DNA from: an uncultured Lachnospiraceae bacterium
GTDB taxonomy: Bacteria; Bacillota; Clostridia; Lachnospirales; Lachnospiraceae
Direction of reading: 5' to 3'
DNA: 5,025 bases
NCBI GenBank assembly: GCA_958446555.1
Contig: CAUCWU010000213.1
Coordinates: 1-5,025 of the forward strand
In this document: positions 1 through 5,025 of the stretch, one piece after another
How the letters are laid out: every line of letters begins with the position of its first letter
Position numbering within the stretch: the stretch's first letter is position 1
Made by a program: the position numbers and the translations under genes
The notes under the pieces: model-generated
Seen by the model: the letters and a program-made list of their open reading frames with translations, nothing else
What the model was told of the DNA's origin: nothing
The model's database searches: none

Positions 1-38
1 CAGTTATCAAATCTGAAACAGGTCACAGGTGTAGTCTG

Positions 39-75
39 TCTAATACTTTCCGACACAAAATCTAATATTTGACAC
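39..75 (+). repeat. Imperfect direct repeat, candidate AraC-type operator
   Basis: Two copies of the pattern TCTAATA-n-TTT-n-GACAC occur at 39-56 and 61-75; the left copy carries three extra bases. Their left ends are 22 bp apart, about two helical turns, which suits an AraC-family regulator that binds direct repeats on one face of DNA. The right copy overlaps the TTGACA hexamer at 69-74, a usual place for an activator touching the -35 region. A short tandem repeat, ACAGGT at 18-23 and again at 25-30, lies just upstream. That the regulator encoded at 2028-2792 binds here is inference from proximity and geometry; no other copy was seen in the window. Confidence 0.4.
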
Positions 76-97
76 CCACGAATTGCTTCGTTGCATA
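69..97 (+). promoter_or_regulatory. Possible activator-dependent promoter for the operon
   Basis: Positions 69-74 are a perfect TTGACA -35 hexamer. With a 17-bp spacer the -10 would be TGCATA at 92-97, which matches the TATAAT consensus at only two positions, and nearby spacings do little better. A strong -35 with a poor -10, and a direct repeat covering the -35, would fit a promoter that needs an activator. Transcription could equally begin upstream of the window. Confidence 0.3.
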
Positions 98-112
98 GCA
101 ATCTCGCAATTC
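80..112. promoter_or_regulatory. Nested inverted repeat in the kinase leader
   Basis: GAATTGC at 80-86 is perfectly complementary to GCAATTC at 106-112. Inside it TTGC at 91-94 pairs with GCAA at 98-101 around a three-base centre, and the two stems are separated by a symmetric unpaired segment with one possible G-U pair. The centre (position 96) coincides with the predicted -10 region, so a DNA operator is plausible. If transcription starts further upstream it could be an RNA hairpin 37 bases before the kinase start. No T-run follows, so it is not an intrinsic terminator. Confidence 0.4.
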
Positions 113-126
113 TAAAACATTGGGAC

Positions 127-133
127 GGAAAGG
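127..133 (+). promoter_or_regulatory. Distant Shine-Dalgarno-like site of the kinase gene
   Basis: GGAAAGG ends 16 bases before the ATG at 150, much further than the 7 to 9 bases seen for the other three genes. An in-frame TAG at 147-149 directly precedes the ATG, so no earlier start in this frame is possible. Initiation may therefore be weak, which would suit a low-abundance sensor, but this is inference. Confidence 0.4.
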
Positions 134-149
134 CTGGTTATTTCCATAG

Positions 150-1949
150 ATGAAAAGAAAAAAGAAACTGCAGCCGTTGCAAAAACAACTGGTTCACTTG
201 TTGCTTATTTTTGTAATCTGCGTTTTAAGCATTATTGTCTGGAGTATTTCCGATTATATTAAGCTTCAGAACAAGAATCTTGAAAATACGCTTGAACTAT
301 ATGCTGGACATCTCGCTCAGACTGCACGTCAATCTTATACTTCTTATGAAAATATCGCTTACAGTGTTGCCTACAACACACTTGTACAGGACTATATTCA
401 GGAAAATGATTCTGTCAAACGCTATGAAGCCTATCAGCAAGTCTACAATTTGCTCAGCAATACGTCGAAGCTAAATTCGTATCTTGCAGATATCGCAATT
501 ATCAGCAGCGATGGCAACTCGATTTCTCTAACTGCATCCCCATCACTGTATGATTGCTATGAAGATGTTTTGTCCACACCAAGTTATGCGTTTTGCTCGA
601 TGGGAACGTTAAACATTCGCGGAACGAACTGTCATATTTTATCGATGCCAGTTCACAAGCTCTCCTCAAGTGGGCGTTCTCGATATCTTGGCACGGTTTT
701 TCTTGCAATCAACAGCGAGCATTTTTTTGCCGCTAGCATTGCAGATGAGCGAAATGAAAATATCCCAGAGGTGCTTCTTGTCGATGAATCTGGGCGAACT
801 GTCTATGGAGATGAATCACTTTTGCCTGATCTGATCGACCATACTGATAACACTGTTTTTCGTGTAACCGCCGAAGACAAGGTCTATGAAGCCCGCATGT
901 ACACAATATCTGAATCTGGAAGCCGCTTGTATGTATTATTTGATACTTCTTATTATACAACTGCATCTGTTCAGATTGCGGTTCGATTGGGCATTGGCAT
1001 TTTGGTTGCAATGTTTTTTGTTCTGATCTGCTTTGTCCATGTATGCTTCCCAGTCTCCACTTCGCTTCGAAATCTTACCGGAGTGATGGAGCATATCACA
1101 GAGGGCGGTCAAAGTGCCATCAAAAAGGGAATTGACCTTACCAATGTCCGCTACAGCTGCTCGGAAATACAGGATATCTACAAGGCATTTCGTGATATGA
1201 TAAACGAGATCAATCGACTCAATCATACGATTTTTAATACCTACACGCAGATGTATGAACTTGAGATGAACAATCGTCAGACTGAAATTGCATTCTTACG
1301 CAGCCAAATTAATCCGCATTTTTTGTACAATACGCTGACAACGATCTGCGGCATGGCAGCCTCTAATATGAATGACCAGATTATCAATGTGACAAGTGCC
1401 CTCTCTCAGATCTTTCGCTACAGCATACGAGGTGGCGATATGGTCTCCCTGTCAGAAGAGCTTGACATCATTCGATCTTATGTGATGATTCAGTCTTGCC
1501 GCTTTGAGGACCGCTTTTCGGTTGAATATCAAATTCAGGAAAACACACTTAATTGTCAAATTCCCAAAATGATCATTCAACCACTCGTAGAAAATGCAAT
1601 TGTGCATGGATTAGAGCCAAGCTTAAAACCTGGTCGACTGATTATCAGTACCTCTCTCGATACGAAAAAGAATCTTCTCACGATCTCTGTCATGGATACT
1701 GGAGTTGGCATGTCGGCTCAAAAGCTGCAACAGCTAAAAACAATCTTAAAAGAATCTATGCAAAACAAAAGCAACAATGCCCAAACCAATATTCAAGCTT
1801 TTGACGCAAAGGCCCACGACAGCATTGGAATTTTTAATGTAAACAGTCGAATTGTACTCTATTACGGCGAACAGTATGCATTAAAGCTAGACTCTTGGGA
1901 AGGCTTTGGAACCAACATGCAAATTTGCATTCCGGCCCAATTGAATTGA
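150..1949 (+). CDS. Sensor histidine kinase, YesM/LytS type
   Basis: This 599-residue membrane kinase autophosphorylates and passes phosphate to the response regulator encoded next. A Lys/Arg-rich N-terminus precedes membrane segment 1 (about residues 14-33). An extracytoplasmic region of about 240 residues follows, most likely a dCache-like ligand sensor, with three cysteines (136, 149, 161). Segment 2 lies at about 280-302 and a HAMP-like linker at about 302-356. The His_kinase box has the sequence NPHFLYN with phospho-acceptor His390. The ATPase domain shows an N box (QPLVENAIVHG, Asn482), a G1 box (DTGVGM, 516-521) and G2-type glycines (GIFNVN at 560-565, GFGT at 585-588). The stretch between G1 and G2 is long, polar and Asn/Gln-rich. 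The start is fixed by the stop codon immediately upstream. Length and order match the YesM family; the ligand is unknown, with a glycan signal inferred from the neighbours. Confidence 0.95.
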   Translation: MKRKKKLQPLQKQLVHLLLIFVICVLSIIVWSISDYIKLQNKNLENTLELYAGHLAQTARQSYTSYENIAYSVAYNTLVQDYIQENDSVKRYEAYQQVYNLLSNTSKLNSYLADIAIISSDGNSISLTASPSLYDCYEDVLSTPSYAFCSMGTLNIRGTNCHILSMPVHKLSSSGRSRYLGTVFLAINSEHFFAASIADERNENIPEVLLVDESGRTVYGDESLLPDLIDHTDNTVFRVTAEDKVYEARMYTISESGSRLYVLFDTSYYTTASVQIAVRLGIGILVAMFFVLICFVHVCFPVSTSLRNLTGVMEHITEGGQSAIKKGIDLTNVRYSCSEIQDIYKAFRDMINEINRLNHTIFNTYTQMYELEMNNRQTEIAFLRSQINPHFLYNTLTTICGMAASNMNDQIINVTSALSQIFRYSIRGGDMVSLSEELDIIRSYVMIQSCRFEDRFSVEYQIQENTLNCQIPKMIIQPLVENAIVHGLEPSLKPGRLIISTSLDTKKNLLTISVMDTGVGMSAQKLQQLKTILKESMQNKSNNAQTNIQAFDAKAHDSIGIFNVNSRIVLYYGEQYALKLDSWEGFGTNMQICIPAQLN

Positions 1950-1952
1950 TTT

Positions 1953-1983
1953 TTAACGATAAATGAAATAAAACTGCTATAAA
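1953..1983 (+). promoter_or_regulatory. Possible internal extended -10 promoter before the regulator
   Basis: The 78-bp gap between kinase and regulator is very AT-rich and has no terminator-like hairpin. It contains TGC followed by TATAAA at 1975-1983, a good extended -10 element, and a weak -35-like TTAACG at 1953-1958 with a long 19-bp spacer. Extended -10 promoters can work without a good -35, so the regulator and downstream genes might have their own transcript. AT-rich DNA gives such matches by chance, so this is only a candidate. Confidence 0.3.
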
Positions 1984-2013
1984 AAAATACTAATAAAACG
2001 ATTACGATAGAGC

Positions 2014-2020
2014 AAGGAGG
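2014..2020 (+). promoter_or_regulatory. Strong ribosome binding site that sets the regulator start
   Basis: AAGGAGG is a near-perfect anti-16S match. It ends 7 bases before the ATG at 2028 but only 4 bases before an in-frame TTG at 2025, so ATG 2028 is the preferred start. Confidence 0.85.
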
Positions 2021-2027
2021 TTTTTTG

Positions 2028-2792
2028 ATGTATCAGGCAATTATTGTTGATGATGAAAAATGGGTTGTAAAAAGTCTTACAGCCACATTGGATGCAATGC
2101 AGGTCATGGAACAATTTCATATTGTAGCAGAGCTTTATGACGGGCTTTCCGCCATTCGCTATATCAAAGAACAGCAGCCTGATCTCGCCTTTGTCGATGT
2201 TCGCCTCCCTGGTATGAGTGGACTTGAGATTCTTCAGGAAGCAAATCGACTTTCTCTCAAGACACTCTTTATCGTCATAAGCGGTCATGCTGAGTTTGCC
2301 TATGCCCAAAAAGCAATGCTTCACAATGCAATCGGCTACTGTCTAAAGCCCTTCTCCCGAAGTGAACTCTCTGATTCTGTTCAAAAGGCGCTGACCATTC
2401 TTGAAAAGCGAAATGAACCCGCACCGGTCACAGAAACAGCTCCTTCAGTACAGGTTTTATCCAGAGGAAATTTTGTTTCTGCAATGATTGACTATATCAA
2501 CTCCCATTATATGGAAGATATCTCAATTCAGACCTTGGCCGATTTATGTTCGATTAATCCGAATTATGCGGGACAGTTGTTCAAGCAAAAGATGAATCAA
2601 ACCTTCAGCAGTTATCTGTCCAATTTTCGCATTCAGAAAGCAGAAAAACTCCTCGTCGATACCGATATGCCAATTGCTCTGGTAGCAGCTTCTGTCGGCT
2701 ATCAAGATTACTTTTATTTTGCCAAGGTTTTTAAAAAGTTGACCGGTTCTACACCGAGCAGCTACCGACATGAGGATGAACCTTCCTTATAA
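2028..2792 (+). CDS. Response regulator, receiver plus AraC-type HTH (YesN type)
   Basis: This 254-residue DNA-binding regulator is the evident partner of the kinase encoded upstream. The receiver domain (about 1-122) has the acidic pair Asp8-Asp9, phospho-acceptor Asp57 in the context FVDVRLPGMSG, Ser85 and Lys107-Pro108, so the full phosphorylation site is present. A Pro/Thr-rich linker (about 128-145) leads to an AraC-family domain (about 149-250). The domain has two helix-turn-helix units; the second contains VAASVGYQDYFYFAKVFKK and ends in the usual TPSSYR motif. At 254 residues it is shorter than many YesN proteins, which often carry a long middle region, so the two domains are joined almost directly. 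It probably activates the binding protein and glycosidase genes, and perhaps its own operon through the repeat at 39-75. The start follows the strong ribosome site; a TTG one codon earlier is less likely. Confidence 0.95.
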   Translation: MYQAIIVDDEKWVVKSLTATLDAMQVMEQFHIVAELYDGLSAIRYIKEQQPDLAFVDVRLPGMSGLEILQEANRLSLKTLFIVISGHAEFAYAQKAMLHNAIGYCLKPFSRSELSDSVQKALTILEKRNEPAPVTETAPSVQVLSRGNFVSAMIDYINSHYMEDISIQTLADLCSINPNYAGQLFKQKMNQTFSSYLSNFRIQKAEKLLVDTDMPIALVAASVGYQDYFYFAKVFKKLTGSTPSSYRHEDEPSL

Positions 2793-2824
2793 GAATAAGC
2801 TTACTATAACAAATTTTTGATTAC

Positions 2825-2831
2825 GGAAAGG
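2825..2831 (+). promoter_or_regulatory. Ribosome binding site of the solute-binding lipoprotein gene
   Basis: GGAAAGG ends 7 bases before the ATG at 2839. An in-frame TGA at 2818-2820 excludes a longer N-terminus. The nine bases ACGGAAAGG at 2823-2831 also occur at 125-133 ahead of the kinase. Confidence 0.7.
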
Positions 2832-2838
2832 TAGCACT

Positions 2839-4494
2839 ATGAGTTTAACAAAGCTTCACCATTTTTTTTGCCATACCTGCACAGCTTTTTTGGTATCTGG
2901 ACTTTTCTTATCTGGCTGCAGCCAAAGTGAAACTAACGATTCTACCTATGCCAATCTTGATACTTTAGATGTCAGCATTGGCTATTGGAATATTGAAGAT
3001 ATGTCCAATATTCAAAAGGATGCGATGCGCGATTATGTAGAAAAAAAGTTTTCGATTTCAATCAATCCGATCTCAGTCGACTGGTCTAACTATAAGGATT
3101 ATTATCAAATGTTAAGTGTGACAAACAGTCTACCAGACGTATTTGCTACCCTCACGATTTCATCAAATGATACGAACGACTCTGCCTATTATGAAGATTT
3201 GATTCGCAACGGAAGTATTCAACCACTCCCAGACGATCTGAGCGCATGGCCAAATCTTGAAAAGCTGATGAATCAACTTGACTACACCCGCTACAGCGAC
3301 GGACATTTTTATGCGATCCCGCGTATTTCCTTTGTAGATCCGACTCTCGCCTGTTCAGATGCAGCTATGATTGTACGTCGAGACTGGATGGAAAATCTTG
3401 GACTTGACGATCCCTCCAATATTGACGAATTTATTGACTTAGTTGCTGCATTTGCAAATGATGACCCTGATCAAAATGGCTTAGATGATACAATTGGCTA
3501 CAATGTCAATGCAACAAACGCCCTCGGTAAATGGGTGATGCTTGGCATTGCCCCAGATTGCAACACCTACTCCTGGATTGATCAAGATGGCACTTATATT
3601 CCATCTTGGTATAGCGAACAGTTTCGCGATGTTGTAAGCGCCTATCGAAAAATGTACGAAACCGGAGGACTCGATCCAAACTTTTATTTAAAAAATCCAA
3701 ATGAAGTGATCACCGACTTTGCTTCTGGCAAGCTTGGTGCATTAGAATACAAATCTTCACCAAGCTCCATTCAGCTTCTGGCCGAGCAGTGGGAGCTTTA
3801 CAATGACAAACCTTTTGAGGAATGTGTAGATGTTCTCCCAATGTTTCCGGCTCCAGATGGCACAATCTATTGTAACAGCAGCAATCCTTTCTGGTCCGAA
3901 TCTTTTATCTCTTCTTCGGTTGATGAAAAAAAAATGGAGCGTATCCTCGCCCTGTTTGATTTTCTTTTGTCCGAAGAAGGCTTACATATGAGCAAGTATG
4001 GACTTGAAACTGTAGACTATAAGATTGATTCTTCTGGAAACTATACCTGTCTTCTCGACACCAACAAAACCTCTCTTTTGACACTTCTTGAAAACAAGTA
4101 CCCTAGTATTGTATTATTCAGTGGTCTTGCTACCTGGGGTGGTTCTGATGACGATTTTGAATTAAATGAGATGAATTTTGCCCGCTATGGAAAGCACTGT
4201 GTGACTCTTGCCAACAAAGATGTCACTTGGAATAAAGAGCATGCCACGCTGATCAGCCGACCTTATGATTTCTTGATTTCTCCAAAGGAATCCTCTGAAC
4301 TGTTCAGCACAACAAATGCCTTCTCCTGTTTTATCAAAGCAATCATCGGCTCTGAGCCTGCCCTTTCAATCTGGGATGAAGAAATTGATGAACTAAAAAA
4401 GCAGGGGCTTGACGATTATATTAAACGTCAAAATGACAGCTATCACACATTGCAAGAAAAAAGCAATACAAATTCAACTGCCAAGAGCAACTAA
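2839..4494 (+). CDS. ABC transporter solute-binding lipoprotein, LplA/YtcQ type
   Basis: This 551-residue protein would bind a sugar or oligosaccharide outside the membrane and deliver it to an ABC permease. The signal peptide ends in a lipobox, Leu24-Ser-Gly-Cys27, so the mature protein should be lipid-anchored at Cys27. After a Ser/Thr/Asn-rich tether, a family-1-like binding fold begins near residue 42. Typical elements include LPDVFAT (start of the ligand cleft), HFYAIPR, and MIVRRDWMENLGL. An EF-hand-like loop, DPDQNGLDDT at 209-218, is a common calcium-site signature of this subfamily. The size fits the long LplA-like group rather than short MalE-like proteins. The signal peptide is odd in having only one basic residue (Lys5) and a His/Cys-rich start (HHFFCHTC). 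It follows the regulator by 46 bp and precedes the fucosidase by 21 bp, with no permease gene beside it. A fucosylated ligand is inferred only from that neighbour. Confidence 0.92.
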   Translation: MSLTKLHHFFCHTCTAFLVSGLFLSGCSQSETNDSTYANLDTLDVSIGYWNIEDMSNIQKDAMRDYVEKKFSISINPISVDWSNYKDYYQMLSVTNSLPDVFATLTISSNDTNDSAYYEDLIRNGSIQPLPDDLSAWPNLEKLMNQLDYTRYSDGHFYAIPRISFVDPTLACSDAAMIVRRDWMENLGLDDPSNIDEFIDLVAAFANDDPDQNGLDDTIGYNVNATNALGKWVMLGIAPDCNTYSWIDQDGTYIPSWYSEQFRDVVSAYRKMYETGGLDPNFYLKNPNEVITDFASGKLGALEYKSSPSSIQLLAEQWELYNDKPFEECVDVLPMFPAPDGTIYCNSSNPFWSESFISSSVDEKKMERILALFDFLLSEEGLHMSKYGLETVDYKIDSSGNYTCLLDTNKTSLLTLLENKYPSIVLFSGLATWGGSDDDFELNEMNFARYGKHCVTLANKDVTWNKEHATLISRPYDFLISPKESSELFSTTNAFSCFIKAIIGSEPALSIWDEEIDELKKQGLDDYIKRQNDSYHTLQEKSNTNSTAKSN

Positions 4495-4501
4495 CTCTAG
4501 A

Positions 4502-4506
4502 AAGGA
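4502..4506 (+). promoter_or_regulatory. Ribosome binding site of the fucosidase gene
   Basis: AAGGA ends 9 bases before the ATG at 4516. It lies in the 21-bp gap after the lipoprotein stop codon, which has no room for a terminator and indicates co-transcription. Confidence 0.75.
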
Positions 4507-4515
4507 AGAAATACT

Positions 4516-5025
4516 ATGGACAGTAAACACACAACCAATATTGACTGGACTTCGGTACAGCAGCCGGTTCCTAAGTGGTTTCAGGATGCAAAATTCGGAC
4601 TTTTTTTTCATTGGGGGCCATACAGCGTCCCTGCCTGCCTAAATGAGTGGTATTCTCGAAACATGTACTGCAAAGGACTTGAGCAAAACCGCTATCACGA
4701 AGAGCACTTTGGTTCACTGCACGATTTCGGTTACAAAGACTTTATCCCAATGATGAAAGGAGAAGCCTTCGATCCTGAAGAATGGGCCGATCTGGTTGTC
4801 AAAAGCGGAGCACGCTATGCCGGCCCTGTCACCGAGCATGCCGATAACTTCTCTATGTGGGACAGCTCTGTGAATCCAATCAACAGTGTCAATTGTGGTC
4901 CTCACCGCGATGTCTTTGGTGAGTGTGCAAAAGCCTTTCGAGAGCGCGATATTAAATTGATTGCCACATTCCACCATCAATGGCTGTGGGGATGGTTTAT
5001 GTCTACAGACAATGAGGCTGACGTC
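4516..5025 (+). CDS. GH29 alpha-L-fucosidase, N-terminal part (cut by window end)
   Basis: The frame is open to the last base, giving 170 residues of a protein that in this family usually runs beyond 400. Enzymes of GH29 release alpha-linked L-fucose by a retaining mechanism. Family signatures seen are PKWFQDAKFGLFFHWGPYSVPA (16 of these residues around His32, with Trp33), EWYSRNMY (Glu44-Trp45), and YAGPVTEHADNFSMWDSS around His108. The equivalent of the usual paired histidines in HHDGF reads HADNF, so the second His is Ala109. The catalytic Asp nucleophile and acid/base lie beyond the window, so activity cannot be judged. There is no signal peptide, suggesting a cytoplasmic enzyme acting on imported oligosaccharides. 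Its ribosome site and the 21-bp gap place it in one transcript with the binding lipoprotein. Fucosidase specificity is inferred from family membership; another GH29 activity is possible. Confidence 0.9.
   Translation, partial: MDSKHTTNIDWTSVQQPVPKWFQDAKFGLFFHWGPYSVPACLNEWYSRNMYCKGLEQNRYHEEHFGSLHDFGYKDFIPMMKGEAFDPEEWADLVVKSGARYAGPVTEHADNFSMWDSSVNPINSVNCGPHRDVFGECAKAFRERDIKLIATFHHQWLWGWFMSTDNEADV

Noticed and set aside
1..72. Open + strand frame from the left edge ending at TGA 70-72, a possible tail of an upstream gene
   Set aside because: Only 23 codons are visible and nothing is recognisable; the same bases hold the repeats. A second frame ending at TAA 57-59 is equally open, so no call is justified.
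80..112. The dyad as an intrinsic terminator of an upstream gene
   Set aside because: The stem is AT-rich and interrupted and no T-run follows the right arm.
502..1226. Three minus-strand frames of 68 to 96 codons opposite the kinase sensor region
   Set aside because: They are antisense to a continuous kinase frame and have low-complexity or unrecognisable products.
1977..2324. A 115-codon open frame on the minus strand opposite the regulator start
   Set aside because: It lies opposite a receiver domain with all its catalytic residues, shows no recognisable domain, and has no sign of its own promoter or ribosome site.
2805..2810. TATAAC as a -10 box between regulator and lipoprotein genes
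   Set aside because: No -35-like hexamer lies 16 to 18 bp upstream and there is no extended TG; the 46-bp gap fits simple co-transcription.
4409..4642. A + strand frame spanning the end of the lipoprotein gene and the start of the fucosidase gene
   Set aside because: It overlaps two well-supported genes in another frame and lacks a ribosome site and any domain.
4714..4980. An 88-codon minus-strand frame opposite the fucosidase
   Set aside because: The + strand frame carries clear GH29 motifs over the same bases; the minus-strand product resembles nothing known.

Overview
The window looks like a chromosomal carbohydrate-sensing and utilisation locus from a low-to-moderate G+C Gram-positive bacterium (Bacillota, probably a gut-type clostridial lineage). 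The grounds are the YesM/YesN-type two-component pair, the lipobox solute-binding protein with an EF-hand-like loop, purine-rich Shine-Dalgarno sites and AT-rich spacers. Arginine is encoded almost only by CGN codons in all four genes, so they appear compositionally uniform and native to one another. The exact genus cannot be named from the sequence alone.

Layout, all on the + strand. Positions 1-149 are a regulatory leader holding an imperfect direct repeat that overlaps a perfect TTGACA -35 hexamer, followed by a nested 33-bp dyad. Positions 150-1949 encode a membrane sensor histidine kinase (YesM/LytS type). After a 78-bp AT-rich gap with a possible extended -10 promoter, 2028-2792 encodes a YesN-type response regulator (receiver plus AraC HTH). 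After 46 bp, 2839-4494 encodes a lipoprotein substrate-binding protein of the LplA/YtcQ type. After only 21 bp, 4516 to the right edge encodes the N-terminal 170 residues of a GH29 alpha-L-fucosidase, cut by the window end. I saw no RNA gene, insertion sequence, CRISPR array or convincing intrinsic terminator.

Likely working model (inference): the kinase senses an extracellular glycan-related signal through its dCache-like domain and phosphorylates Asp57 of the regulator. The regulator's AraC domain activates the operon, perhaps through the direct repeat upstream of the kinase. The lipoprotein captures a fucose-containing oligosaccharide for an ABC importer, and the fucosidase, which has no signal peptide, trims it inside the cell. 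No permease gene lies between binding protein and glycosidase; permeases must be outside the window or shared from elsewhere.

The families are well known and I do not see a new type of system. The points most worth following are the leader architecture, the absence of adjacent permeases, and the altered His-His motif in the fucosidase.
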